DNA of 64,000 nt from Microbacterium enclense (GTDB taxonomy: Bacteria; Actinomycetota; Actinomycetes; Actinomycetales; Microbacteriaceae). Location of the stretch: NCBI GenBank assembly GCA_038182865.1, contig CP116226.1:1674001-1738000 (forward strand), given 5' to 3'. The notes beneath the pieces were generated by a model. It searched no databases. It saw nothing but the letters and a program-made list of their open reading frames with translations, and was not told where the DNA came from. The position numbers and the translations under genes were made by a program. Below, one piece after another: positions 16,158-24,990 of this stretch. Position 1 is the first letter of the stretch. Every line of letters starts with the position of its first letter.

Positions 16158-19100
16158 ATGAGCCTCGAAGACCCGCGCACCACCGGTTTCACGCTCTCCT
16201 CCGCCGTTCCCGCGCGGGCCGCCGCACGGGCCGCCTCGTTCGTCCCCGCGGCCGGTGAGCCGCGTCGCGCGGAGCTGCCGGTCGACCCGGCGGCCGCGGG
16301 ATTCGTCGTCGCCGTGGCCGACGGCGTCCTCCGCCCCGAGGGGGCGACGGCCGCTGCGGCCGCCCTGCACCGTCTCGCGGGCGACCTGCCGTCGAGCCTG
16401 CCGTGGTTCGTCCGGGGCGCTCTGCAGGTCGGCGGCGCCGTGGCGCCGGTGCTCCCCACGCCGACGGTGCCGCTGGCTCGCCGCGCCGTGCGCGATCTTC
16501 TGTCGGGTCTCGCCGTCGACGCGCGTCCGGAGCGTCTGGGAGCCGCACTCTCCCCGTTCCGCGAGCGTGAGGCCACCGCCGACATCCGCCTCGTCGGCCC
16601 CGCCGTCCTGGGAGAGTCCTCCGCGCGGCGGCGGCTCGACGGCATCCGGTCGCTGATCGCGCGCGACGACGTCGAGCGCGTGTCGGTGCCCGTGGCCGAC
16701 GTGGTGGCGGGTCTGTCGCCGTGGGCGTTCGACGCCGACGTGGAGCACGCGGCCGAACGGCTGCTTCCCCTGTTCCTCGACGCCGCCGCCCACGGCACCC
16801 ACGTGACGCTCGTAGGAGAAGGTCGCGACGACCTCGACCTGACGGTCGCCGTGCTCACCCGCGTTCTGGAGGAACCCCGTCTGCGAGACCTCGCCGCGGG
16901 GATCTCGCTGCCGGTCGCCGTGATCGAAAGCCTCGACGCCGTACGGGAGCTTGCCGCGTGGGGGCGGCTGCGCGCGACCGTCTCCGGCGTCCGGCTCACC
17001 GTGCGCCTCGACGACGCCCCGCTGCAGACCCCGGATGCCGCGGTCGCGGCGCGACACGGGTGGAGCACGCCCGCGCTGACCCGGCGCGACGACATCGATG
17101 CCCACGCGGTGCGCCTGATCGGCGAAGCCCTGGCACCGCGCGGACGCGAGGGTCTCGAGGTGGAGTTCGCCACCGGCGATCCCGAGCGGGCGGCCCTCGC
17201 CCTGGCCGTCGCCGAGGACCGCGACGCCTCGCTGAGGCTCGTGGTGCCGGCGACCGCGACATGGGCTCCCGATGGTCCCGCGGTCGTCGCCGTGAATGCC
17301 GCCCACCCCGACGACCTCGACACCATCGCGGTCCGTCTCGCGGCGGCGTACGCCACCGTGGTGGCGAGCGCGCCCGATCTTCCCCCCGCCGTCCCCGACG
17401 CGGGCGACGCGGAGGCATCGGTCTCGGCCGCGGGCGACGACACCGCGCCGCTCGACGCCCTCGGTGCCGAGCTGCTCCCCCCGGAGACCGTGGCCGTCGC
17501 CGCGCGTGCCCGACGAGCGCTCACCGCCGCCGAGGGCCCCGCCCCGACCGGCCGCGTCCCGCAGCGCGGGTCGCTGTCCGCGCCCGCGATCCTGCGCGAT
17601 CCCGCCGCTGACGGTGCCGACGAAGCCGGGCTCACGCAAGCGGTGCTCGGCATCGCGCGGGAGGCCGCGGCATCCGGTGACACCTCCGCTCTCGGCCCCG
17701 ACGTGCAGCAGATGCTCTTCGGGGGACAAGCCTTCGTCGACACGGCGGTGTTCTCGGTGCGCGAGAGCGCCGAGCTCGCGGGCGGCGCTCCCGGGTTCCG
17801 CAACGTCGCCGACACCGACCCCACGCTCCCCGACGACCGGTCGTGGGCGCTCGCCGCGGTCGCTCGTGCCGACGGGTCGACGGCAGGTGACGCCACGGCG
17901 GCCGAGGGGCGGATCGACGACGAAGCGGGTCTCGACGCCGCCCTCGTCCGCGTGCGCGACGCCGCCGCGCCGTGGGGCGCCCTCGCCGCCGCTGATCGTG
18001 CGGCCGTGCTGCAGGCCGCCGCGCGCACCCTCGAAGACCGTCGCGCCGAACTCATCGAGGTGCTCGCCTCGGAGGGCGGTGCGCTCGTGGCCGAGGCGGA
18101 TGCCGAGGTGAGCCAGGCGGTGGATGCCGCCGCGTACTACGCCGCGACCGCGAAGGAGCTCGACCGGGTTCCGGGGGCCGTGTTCGTCCCCGACCGGGTG
18201 ACCGTCGTCGCGCCCCGCTGGAACGCGCCGGTCGGCCTGTGCGCCGCGGAGACGCTCGCCGCCCTCGCCGCCGGATCCGGTGTTCTGCTCACGCCCTCTC
18301 CGCGGGCGCGCCGCGCGGGCGCCGTGGTCGCCGAGGCGCTGTGGGCCGCGGGCGTCCCGCGCGATCTGCTGACCTACGCCGATCTGAACGAGGAGGCCTC
18401 AGGGCGCGCCCTGATCGTGCACCGGGGCGTCGACCGCGTGCTCCTCGCGGGCGCGCGCAGCACGGCCGAGCGCTTCGTCTCGTGGCGCCCGACCCTGCCT
18501 GTGCAGGCGTTCACCGCGGGCCGCAATGCCGTGATCGTCGCACCGTCGGCCGACCTCGACGAGGCCGTCGCCGACATCGTCGACGGCGCGTTCGCACGTG
18601 CCGGTCAAGCGGCCACCGCGGCTTCCCTCGTCATCCTCGTGGGGGCGGTCGCCCGCTCGTCGCGGTTCGCGGAGCAGCTGAAGGACGCTGTCGCGTCGCT
18701 GCGCGTCGGCCCGGCCGACGACCCGCTGTCCGACGTGGGCCCTCTCGTGGAAGAGCCCACCGGTGAGGTGCGGCGCGCGTTGACCGTGCTGGGCGATGGG
18801 GAGCGGTGGCTCGTGCAGCCGCGCGAGCTCGACCTCGGCCCCGACACCGCGGGCCGGTACTGGACGCCCGGTGTGCGCACCGGCGTGAGCGCCGGGTCGC
18901 ACCTGACCCGCGCGGCGATCGCCGCCCCGGTGCTCGGCATCCTGCACGCACCGACCGTGACCCGCGCGATCGAACTGCAGAATGCGATCGGCTCGGGCTT
19001 CGTCGCCGCGCTGCACACGCGCGACGCGGCCGACCTCGACCTGTGGCTCGACAGCGTCGATGCCGCCGTGCTGCGCGTGAACCGTCCGACCACGGGCGCG

Positions 19101-19970
19101 GTCGTGCAGCGCGAACCCGTGGGCGGGTGGGGCGAGGCCTCCGTCGGCGCGGGAGCGATGTCGGGCGGCCCGAACCGCCTCGTGACGCTCGGCTCGTGGC
19201 GCCCCTCGTCGGGCGGGGCGTCGTCATCGACGCTGCACCTGCGGGGACTCGACAGCCGGATCACCGCGCTCATCGAGGCCGCGCAGCCGACCCTGTCGTA
19301 CGAGGCGTTCGACTGGCTGCGCCGGGGCGCCCTCTCCGACGCGGTCGCCTGGGACCGCGAGTTCGGTCGGGTCAAAGACGTCTCGCGCCTCGGTGTCGAG
19401 CGGAACCTCTGGCGGTACCGCCCCGCTGACGTCGCCGTGCGCGCGACGGCCGATGCCGCGTGGCAGGCGGTGCTGCGGGTGCTCGTCGCCGCAGTGCGCT
19501 CCGGATCGACCTTCAGTCTCAGCACGCCCGTCGGTCTCCCCGCGGAGGTGCGGCATCTGCTGGGCGACTCCGGTGTCGCCGTTTCGGTCGAGAGCGATGC
19601 CGAGTGGTTGCAGCGCCTGGCGGGCGGCATCCCGGAGCCCGCCGACCCGTCCGCCGCCCCGGCCGCTGACGCTGATGACGCGATGGGGGATGCCGGAGGC
19701 GACGCGACGGATCCGATCGCCGAGGTGACGCCGCCCGCCTTCGCGGTGCGCCCCACCCGGGTGCGCCTGGTGGGTCCCGCCGAGACGACCGCCGCGTTGC
19801 GGACCGCCGTCGCCGAGACGGTCGCGGGTGATGTGTCGCTCACGGTATACGCCGACGAAGTCACCACCGCCGGACGCCTCGAGCTGCTGCCGTTCCTCCG
19901 CGAGCAGGCGGTGTCGATCGCGGCGCTCCGCTTCGGTCAGCGCGACGCGTGGAGCGCCGAGGTCATCTGA
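16158..19970 (+). CDS. PutA-like protein (proline dehydrogenase/P5C dehydrogenase fold) with both active sites apparently lost
   Basis: A 1270-residue uninterrupted protein that aligns by eye with bifunctional PutA. The PRODH-like half (about 130-420) keeps the framework (VLGESSARRRLDGIRSLIA, SPWAFDADVEHAAERLLPL, RDDLDLTVAVLTRVLEEP) but lacks the catalytic residues. VSVKVS reads VSVPVA (P178), the NLDMEE block reads TLVGEG, the RLVKGA block reads RLTVRL, and the YLVRRL block reads AVRLAA. The ALDH-like half (about 590-1060) has GQKCSA replaced by GQAATA (A819 at the catalytic Cys) and the ETSGKN block replaced by FTAGRN (F785 at the catalytic Glu). Codon usage matches neighbours and there is no frameshift. 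It is therefore called a probable double pseudoenzyme with unknown function; normal PutA activity looks very unlikely. Confidence 0.78.
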   Translation: MSLEDPRTTGFTLSSAVPARAAARAASFVPAAGEPRRAELPVDPAAAGFVVAVADGVLRPEGATAAAAALHRLAGDLPSSLPWFVRGALQVGGAVAPVLPTPTVPLARRAVRDLLSGLAVDARPERLGAALSPFREREATADIRLVGPAVLGESSARRRLDGIRSLIARDDVERVSVPVADVVAGLSPWAFDADVEHAAERLLPLFLDAAAHGTHVTLVGEGRDDLDLTVAVLTRVLEEPRLRDLAAGISLPVAVIESLDAVRELAAWGRLRATVSGVRLTVRLDDAPLQTPDAAVAARHGWSTPALTRRDDIDAHAVRLIGEALAPRGREGLEVEFATGDPERAALALAVAEDRDASLRLVVPATATWAPDGPAVVAVNAAHPDDLDTIAVRLAAAYATVVASAPDLPPAVPDAGDAEASVSAAGDDTAPLDALGAELLPPETVAVAARARRALTAAEGPAPTGRVPQRGSLSAPAILRDPAADGADEAGLTQAVLGIAREAAASGDTSALGPDVQQMLFGGQAFVDTAVFSVRESAELAGGAPGFRNVADTDPTLPDDRSWALAAVARADGSTAGDATAAEGRIDDEAGLDAALVRVRDAAAPWGALAAADRAAVLQAAARTLEDRRAELIEVLASEGGALVAEADAEVSQAVDAAAYYAATAKELDRVPGAVFVPDRVTVVAPRWNAPVGLCAAETLAALAAGSGVLLTPSPRARRAGAVVAEALWAAGVPRDLLTYADLNEEASGRALIVHRGVDRVLLAGARSTAERFVSWRPTLPVQAFTAGRNAVIVAPSADLDEAVADIVDGAFARAGQAATAASLVILVGAVARSSRFAEQLKDAVASLRVGPADDPLSDVGPLVEEPTGEVRRALTVLGDGERWLVQPRELDLGPDTAGRYWTPGVRTGVSAGSHLTRAAIAAPVLGILHAPTVTRAIELQNAIGSGFVAALHTRDAADLDLWLDSVDAAVLRVNRPTTGAVVQREPVGGWGEASVGAGAMSGGPNRLVTLGSWRPSSGGASSSTLHLRGLDSRITALIEAAQPTLSYEAFDWLRRGALSDAVAWDREFGRVKDVSRLGVERNLWRYRPADVAVRATADAAWQAVLRVLVAAVRSGSTFSLSTPVGLPAEVRHLLGDSGVAVSVESDAEWLQRLAGGIPEPADPSAAPAADADDAMGDAGGDATDPIAEVTPPAFAVRPTRVRLVGPAETTAALRTAVAETVAGDVSLTVYADEVTTAGRLELLPFLREQAVSIAALRFGQRDAWSAEVI

Positions 19971-20041
19971 CGCCGCCTCGCCACGCTGATGGCGTCGTCG
20001 GATTCTGCACGACAGCGTGCTCGCCCGCGTGAATCGGTCTC

Positions 20042-20096
20042 GAGTGTCCAGAACACCCGGACGATTTTCCGAACGGTCCGGGTGTTGTGGACACTC
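20042..20096. repeat. Inverted repeat between convergent genes
   Basis: GAGTGTCCAGAACACCCGGAC (20042-20062) pairs with GTCCGGGTGTTGTGGACACTC (20076-20096), 21 bp with one mismatch around a 13-base loop. It lies between the PutA-like gene and the convergent GH93-like gene and is immediately followed by a G-rich heptanucleotide array. It probably folds as a bidirectional terminator-like hairpin. Confidence 0.85.
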
Positions 20097-20099
20097 AAC

Positions 20100-20175
20100 G
20101 GGGCGAGGGGCGAGGGGCGAGGGGCGAGGGGCGAGGGGCGAGGGGCAGGCGAGGGCGAGGGGCGAGGGGCGAGGG
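20100..20175 (+). repeat. G-rich heptanucleotide tandem repeat
   Basis: Six perfect GGGGCGA units (20100-20141) are followed by degenerate copies to about 20175. Four or more G4 runs at short spacing give G-quadruplex potential on the plus strand. It is intergenic, next to the inverted repeat at 20042-20096. Confidence 0.9.
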
Positions 20176-20220
20176 TGCGGGATGTCCGCTCGGCGCGCGA
20201 ACGCCGAGCGGACCCCGGTC

Positions 20221-22317
20221 CTACTGGATGCCCTCGCGCACTAGGCGCCACTGCTGGCAGGTGAGCCCGTTCGCCGTCCACTGCTGGGCGACGGCCCCGT
20301 CGGCGGTCGAGCAGCCGTCGATCTCGAGCAGCTTCCCGCTGTTGGCGTTCGTGAACGTCCACCACCCGCCGCTGGTCGCGGCGTTCCAATTCTGCGTCGC
20401 GTTCCCGGTGGGCCCCCACTGCACGGCATCCACCCCGTCGCCGGTCGCGGCGCTGGGGATCTCGAGGAGTTTCCCGCTGTTGACGTTGGCGAGCTGCGTC
20501 GCCGACCCGGTGGGGCGCAGGGTCCAGCGCTGCGTCGCGTTCTCGGTCGGACCCCACTGGCCCACGGCGGCGCCGTCGGCGAGGGAGGCGGAGGCGACCT
20601 CGAGCAGCTTGCCGCTGCTGCGGTTGACGACCTGGAACTGGGGGTCGAGGGTGCTCGATCGCCACACGTGCAGCGTGTCGAGCTCGGCGAAGCCCGTCCC
20701 CTTGGTGAACCGGACGGTGTTGACCCCGGCGTTGAGGGTCACGGTCTTCTGCGCCCAGGCGTACCGGCCCCAATCGACGGTCGGCGGGTAGGAGATCGTC
20801 GAACTCGCGCCGCCGTTGACGCTCACCCCGTGGGTCGACGTACTCCCGCTGCCGTTGTCGTAGCGGACGTTCAGGGTGTACTGACCGGCGGCGGGAACGC
20901 GGACGGTGAACTGCACCGCGCTGCCGGCATTGTTGATGTTGCCGATCTTGCTGCCGTTCGATGCCTGTGCGTGCGTGACGATCGTGGCATCCGTGATCGT
21001 CGCCTTCTCGGCTTCGTACTGCTGGGCGTCCACGGGGATCGAGCCGACACGGATGTCGTTGAGCCCGGTCGCCGTGTTCTCGACGTTGGTCGCCTGGTAG
21101 AGCGTGCGCCCGTCGGTGCCGACGTCCAGACCCTGCGCGAAGCCGCTGAAGTTTCCTCCCTGCGTGTCGCTCGCGTCGTACGTGACGGGCATGGGCAGGC
21201 GCTCCCACGCGCCGGCGCCGAGGTTGTAGTTGACGTAGAGGTTCTGACCCCCGTCGATGGCTCCCGATGAGGTGAGGGACCACTTGGATGCCACGATCAC
21301 CATGCCCTTGGGTCCACCGCCCGGTACCCACTTCACGTACGGCGACGACCCGATCCCGCGTCCGTCGGCGAGGCGGATGGGGGTGCCGATGCTGGTGGTG
21401 TCGCCCCAGTTGAGCCCGTCGGCGGACGTCTTGAAGTAGACCGGGGCGGTGTTCTGCGACTGGCTCGGGCGGTTGACGACCTCGAAGGTGGCGATGTATC
21501 GGCCGTCGGGGAGCTTCGCGACGGTGATCATGCCGGGGCGATCGCTCTGATTCGGCGGCGCCGACACGTTCGACAGTGCACCCCAGGTCTGCCCGCCGTC
21601 GGTGGATCGTCGGTAGGACACGGCCTGGAGGACGCCGGCGGCCTTCTGTCGCTCGTCGGAGTAGTACGCCACGAGGCCCCCGCCGCCGTCGACGGCGAAG
21701 GACGGTTCCCACACGGTGGTCGTCGTCGAAGAGGGACTCGGGTCGTAGACCGCCGGGCCGCCGGAGTCGATCGTGCTCAGAAACGACCAGGTCGCCCCCC
21801 GGTCGGAGCTCTTGTAGACGACGAGACGGCTGCTCGAGCGGTCTTCCGGCATGATCATCCCGGTCAGCAGGATCGTCCCCGCGGGAAGCGACCCCGATGC
21901 CTGGGGGAGCTCGTAGAGGAAGGGCTGCGCGGTGCGCGTGTACCCCGGGAACGTGGTGCTGGGGTCGACGTCGGCGATCTTCGTCCACGATGTGCCGTCG
22001 TCGGTGCTGCGGTAGATGGGGTACACCTGCCGGCCGTTCTGCAGCACGAGCTTGTCGAAGGTCACGAGTTGCGTGCCGTTGCTCGTGCCGTTGTTCTTCA
22101 GGACCACGATCTTGGCGTAGGTCGTTCCCGCCGGCGTGCCGCCCTCGGGGTTGAACGATGAGCCTGCGGGGGGTGAGTAGACCACTGCGCCGTTGCCGGT
22201 GGTGACGGCGGAGGCGGGGGTGGCGCCGAGGATGCCGCCGACGGCGAGCGCGGCCGCGGTGAGCGCGGCGGCGACGAGTCGTGGTCGTCGTCGCGAAGGG
22301 GTGGATGGATGGGCCAT
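20221..22317 (-). CDS. Secreted GH93-like exo-arabinanase/sialidase-fold enzyme with CBM and ricin-type lectin domains
   Basis: A 698-residue secreted protein. It has a signal peptide (about 1-38), then a six-bladed sialidase-type propeller (about 45-420) with Asp-box repeats (RSTDDGTSW, KSSDRGATW, RSTDGGQTW, TSADGLNW). A CBM6/35-like beta-sandwich follows (about 432-555, beginning QQYEAEKATI). The last domain is ricin-B/CBM13 (about 560-698) with three repeated GKLLEI..QWGPT blocks. Automatic annotation would likely say sialidase. The same fold occurs in GH93 exo-alpha-1,5-L-arabinanases, and the neighbouring arabinofuranosidase and sugar importer favour arabinan degradation (inference). A LacI operator (22407-22420) sits upstream of its start. 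Confidence 0.82.
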   Translation of the reverse strand: MAHPSTPSRRRPRLVAAALTAAALAVGGILGATPASAVTTGNGAVVYSPPAGSSFNPEGGTPAGTTYAKIVVLKNNGTSNGTQLVTFDKLVLQNGRQVYPIYRSTDDGTSWTKIADVDPSTTFPGYTRTAQPFLYELPQASGSLPAGTILLTGMIMPEDRSSSRLVVYKSSDRGATWSFLSTIDSGGPAVYDPSPSSTTTTVWEPSFAVDGGGGLVAYYSDERQKAAGVLQAVSYRRSTDGGQTWGALSNVSAPPNQSDRPGMITVAKLPDGRYIATFEVVNRPSQSQNTAPVYFKTSADGLNWGDTTSIGTPIRLADGRGIGSSPYVKWVPGGGPKGMVIVASKWSLTSSGAIDGGQNLYVNYNLGAGAWERLPMPVTYDASDTQGGNFSGFAQGLDVGTDGRTLYQATNVENTATGLNDIRVGSIPVDAQQYEAEKATITDATIVTHAQASNGSKIGNINNAGSAVQFTVRVPAAGQYTLNVRYDNGSGSTSTHGVSVNGGASSTISYPPTVDWGRYAWAQKTVTLNAGVNTVRFTKGTGFAELDTLHVWRSSTLDPQFQVVNRSSGKLLEVASASLADGAAVGQWGPTENATQRWTLRPTGSATQLANVNSGKLLEIPSAATGDGVDAVQWGPTGNATQNWNAATSGGWWTFTNANSGKLLEIDGCSTADGAVAQQWTANGLTCQQWRLVREGIQ

Positions 22318-22406
22318 GTCGTGCTCCTCAGGGGGGTGGCGGCTGCCGGTGCGCGCCCGCGTCGGCGCGGCGTCCCGCTCTGTGCGATGGAGTCTCCACC
22401 TCGCGA

Positions 22407-22420
22407 CTACAACGTTGTAG
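22407..22420. promoter_or_regulatory. LacI operator in the GH93-lacI intergenic region
   Basis: CTACAACGTTGTAG is a perfect 14-bp palindrome, 90 bp upstream of the GH93-like start on the minus strand. The same core recurs at 22470-22483 and 23563-23592, which defines one LacI regulon. Confidence 0.8.
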
Positions 22421-22469
22421 AGACGGGACGACCGTAAACGGCGCCGCGGAGCGCCGTCAAGAGCTCGTT

Positions 22470-22483
22470 ATGCAACGTTGTAG
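22470..22483. promoter_or_regulatory. LacI operator upstream of lacI (autoregulation)
   Basis: ATGCAACGTTGTAG differs from the perfect palindrome at 22407 in only three positions and ends 26 bases before the lacI-family start. It suggests autoregulation. Confidence 0.7.
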
Positions 22484-22509
22484 AGTCTCGACGAGACGAG
22501 GGGGATGCC

Positions 22510-23520
22510 ATGACGGCGACGCTGCACGACGTGGCCCGCGCGGCCGGGGTGTCGATCAAGACGGTCTCGAACGTGATCAACAACTACCCGCACGTTCGGG
22601 ACGCGACACGCGAGCGTGTCGAAGCCGCGATCGACGAGCTCCAGTACCGGCCGAATCAGGCCGCGCGGAGCCTGCGTTCGGGGCGCGCCGACATGATCGG
22701 GCTCATCGTCCCGGATCTGCGGAACCCGTACTTCGCTGAGCTCGCCGATGACGTGATGCGCGCGGCCCGGGCGCACGGGTTCTCGGTGCTCATCGAGCAG
22801 TTCGACGCCGATCGCGACAGCGAGCTCGCGGCCCTGCGCGGAGCGCGACGGCGCGGTCTCGACGGGGTGCTGTACTCGGTGCTCTCCCTCGGGGAAGACG
22901 ATGCGCCGCTGCTGGACGAGGTCGGCATGCCGATGGTGCTGCTGGGGGAGCGGATCTTCCACTCCGCCCACGATCACGTGACCATGCGCAACACCGAGGC
23001 GGCGCGTGCCGCGACCGCACATCTGCTCGCGACGGGCCGCCGGCGGGTGCTCGCCCTGGGCTCGCACCCGGGTGAGGTCGTCGGCTCCGCGGGTCTTCGT
23101 CTCCGCGGGTACGAGGCCGCGATCGCTGCGGCGGGACTCGAGGTCGACCCCGCCCTCGTGGTGCCCGTCGACCGCTGGCATCGCATCGACGGGGCCGACG
23201 CGATGCGAGCCGTGCTCGACGCCGGGCTGGACTTCGACGGGGTCGTCGCCTTCAACGACTCGATCGCCCTCGGGGCGATGCGCGTGATGCTCGAGCGCGG
23301 CATCCGTCTCCCCGAGGAGGTCGCCCTCGTCGGTTTCGACGATCTCGACGAGACGCGGTACTCCCTGCCGGCACTGACGACGATCGATCCCGGCCGGTCG
23401 GAGATCGCGCGCGTCGCGGTCGACCTGCTCGTCGGACGCATCACCGGCGACGCCGAGGGGGAGCCGCGCGAGATCCTCGCCGATTTCCGCCTGGTCGAGC
23501 GCGAATCCACGACGCGCTGA
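22510..23520 (+). CDS. LacI-family regulator of the arabinan locus
   Basis: A 336-residue LacI/GalR repressor. The HTH is at residues 4-24 (TLHDVARAAGVSIKTVSNVIN), the hinge helix includes PNQAARSLRSGRADMIG (about 48), and the periplasmic-binding-protein-like sensor runs from about 62 to 330 (LIVPDLRNPYFAELADDV, FNDSIALGAMRVMLERGI, VGFDDLDETRYSLPALTTI). The ATG at 22510 follows a GAGGGGG site. Operators with an ACAACGTTGTA core lie in front of this gene, the divergent GH93-like gene and the downstream binding-protein gene. Arabinose or an arabino-oligosaccharide is the likely inducer. Confidence 0.92.
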   Translation: MTATLHDVARAAGVSIKTVSNVINNYPHVRDATRERVEAAIDELQYRPNQAARSLRSGRADMIGLIVPDLRNPYFAELADDVMRAARAHGFSVLIEQFDADRDSELAALRGARRRGLDGVLYSVLSLGEDDAPLLDEVGMPMVLLGERIFHSAHDHVTMRNTEAARAATAHLLATGRRRVLALGSHPGEVVGSAGLRLRGYEAAIAAAGLEVDPALVVPVDRWHRIDGADAMRAVLDAGLDFDGVVAFNDSIALGAMRVMLERGIRLPEEVALVGFDDLDETRYSLPALTTIDPGRSEIARVAVDLLVGRITGDAEGEPREILADFRLVERESTTR

Positions 23521-23530
23521 GATCCGTCGC

Positions 23531-23592
23531 TTGACAACCCGGGGTGGTCGGGCGATCATCCATTTACAACGTTTACCTCCATCGTTGTAAAT
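23531..23592 (+). promoter_or_regulatory. Promoter and double LacI operator for the sugar ABC importer
   Basis: TTGACA (23531-23536) is a perfect -35 box. GATCAT (23554-23559) is a weak -10 at 17-bp spacing. Two imperfect operators follow immediately, TTTACAACGTTTAC (23563-23576) and ATCGTTGTAAAT (23581-23592), the second in reverse orientation. Repressor here would block promoter clearance. Confidence 0.75.
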
Positions 23593-23657
23593 TACTCGTG
23601 CACCACGGTCGGCACCCGAGCCGAAAAGACGACGCAGTCACACGAAAGGCATCGAAG

Positions 23658-24920
23658 ATGATGAAGCGCACCACCTCCGTCCTCGCGACGGTGGGCGCCG
23701 CGGCCCTGCTCCTGGCAGGATGCTCCGGCTCGTCCGCCCCCGCGTCCGACGGTCCCACCGAGATCACGTTCTGGCACGGCTACACCGAGGCCGACGGCAA
23801 GGTCCTCGACCAGATCGTCTCCGACTTCAACGCCTCGCAGCAGCAGTACACGATCACGACCGAGACGAAGACCTGGGCCGTCATCGACGACACCCTCCTG
23901 CCCGCGCTGAGCTCGAAAGAAGGACCGCAGATCGTGGCGATGCCGGCCGAGCGCATGCCGGTCTACGCCGACCGCGGCGCCTTCGCCGATCTCAGCGACT
24001 TCTACGGCTCGGCCGACAGCAACACCGCCGACCTCGTCTCCCAGGCCGTCGACATGGTGACCGTGGGCGGTACCCCCTACGGCGTGCCGACCGGGTTCGT
24101 GCCCCTGGCGATGTTCTACAACAAGGCGCTCTTCACGGCCGCCGGCATCACGGAGCCGCCCGCCACCTGGGACGCCTGGGTCGCGGATGCCAAGAAGCTC
24201 ACCGTCGACGAGAACGGCGACGGCACGCCCGAGCAGTACGGCGTCGCGATCCCCGATCACGCCACGGTGGCCAACGGCCTCTGGCCGAGCCTCCTGCTCA
24301 GCGGGGGCGGTCAGATCGTCGACGGCGACAAGGCCGTGATCGACTCGCCCGAGAACGCGAAGACCATCCAGTACTGGACCGACGCGATCACGAAGGACAA
24401 GATCTCGCCCACCGGTCTCGACGGCATCGCCGCCGACCAGTTGTTCAGCTCGGGCAAGGCCGCCATGCACGTCGGCGGTCCCTGGATGGCATCCATCGCC
24501 AAAGACAACAACATCGACTACGGCATCGCCGCCCTCCCCGCGGGACCCGCCGAGCAGGCCGCCTCGGCGATCGGCGTCGCGATGGGCATCACCGAGTCCG
24601 CGGACGACCAGCAGCGTGCGGGCGCCGAGGCCTTCTTCTCGTACTTCTTCCAAAAGGTCGTCGCGACCCAGTGGTCGCTCGGTTCGGGATGGCCCCCGCT
24701 GCGCAGCGACATCCCCGCCAGCGCCGTGGAGTCGAACCCCGTCGTGGCGGCCCTCAGTGAGATCGCCCCGACCGGACGAGCCCTGCTGCCCGGTGTCGTG
24801 AACAGCGTCGACGTCATCACCGACATCGACGAGCTCACGCAGAAGGCGGTCGCCGGCGGCGACGTCGCCGAGCTCCTCTCGACGGCCCAGAGCAAGATCC
24901 AGCAGGCCGTCGCGCGATGA
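23658..24920 (+). CDS. Sugar ABC transporter substrate-binding lipoprotein
   Basis: A 420-residue extracellular solute-binding protein (family 1, MalE-like). It has a lipoprotein signal with lipobox LLAGC (Cys about residue 21), then a mature start rich in Ser/Pro/Ala. The body contains ITFWHGYTEADGKVLDQIVSDFN and GVPTGFVPLAMFYNKALFTAAGI, typical of oligosaccharide-binding proteins. The ATG at 23658 follows GAAAGG at about nine bases; the adjacent ATG at 23661 is also possible. It probably binds arabino-oligosaccharides, given the enzymes around it. A strong stem-loop separates it from the permease genes, consistent with higher expression of the binding protein. Confidence 0.92.
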   Translation: MMKRTTSVLATVGAAALLLAGCSGSSAPASDGPTEITFWHGYTEADGKVLDQIVSDFNASQQQYTITTETKTWAVIDDTLLPALSSKEGPQIVAMPAERMPVYADRGAFADLSDFYGSADSNTADLVSQAVDMVTVGGTPYGVPTGFVPLAMFYNKALFTAAGITEPPATWDAWVADAKKLTVDENGDGTPEQYGVAIPDHATVANGLWPSLLLSGGGQIVDGDKAVIDSPENAKTIQYWTDAITKDKISPTGLDGIAADQLFSSGKAAMHVGGPWMASIAKDNNIDYGIAALPAGPAEQAASAIGVAMGITESADDQQRAGAEAFFSYFFQKVVATQWSLGSGWPPLRSDIPASAVESNPVVAALSEIAPTGRALLPGVVNSVDVITDIDELTQKAVAGGDVAELLSTAQSKIQQAVAR

Positions 24921-24922
24921 CC

Positions 24923-24957
24923 GCACGGGAGGGGCGCCCGCGTCGCCCCTCCCGTGC
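24923..24957 (+). terminator. Stem-loop between binding-protein and permease genes
   Basis: GCACGGGAGGGGCG (24923-24936) and CGCCCCTCCCGTGC (24944-24957) form a perfect 14-bp stem with a seven-base loop, starting three bases after the binding-protein stop. It has no T-tract, so partial termination or 3'-end mRNA protection is likelier than full termination. Confidence 0.8.
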
Positions 24958-24990
24958 CTTCGCCCTACCCGCCTCCCGAACAGGACGACC

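Noticed and set aside
14840..18055. A very long minus-strand open frame extending the S1 protease upstream through the PutA-like gene
   Set aside because: The frame is open because of high GC. The real protease start is the GTG at 15958 with a signal peptide, and the upstream part is antisense to a coherent protein.
16158..19970. Frameshifted or truncated putA
   Set aside because: The frame is continuous from the ATG at 16158 to the stop at 19970 and matches the length of bifunctional PutA. The anomaly is loss of catalytic residues, not a broken frame.
20221..22317. True sialidase
   Set aside because: Asp-box repeats fit a sialidase fold, but no other sialic acid genes are nearby, and the arabinose-type neighbours favour GH93. 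This is kept as an alternative, not excluded.
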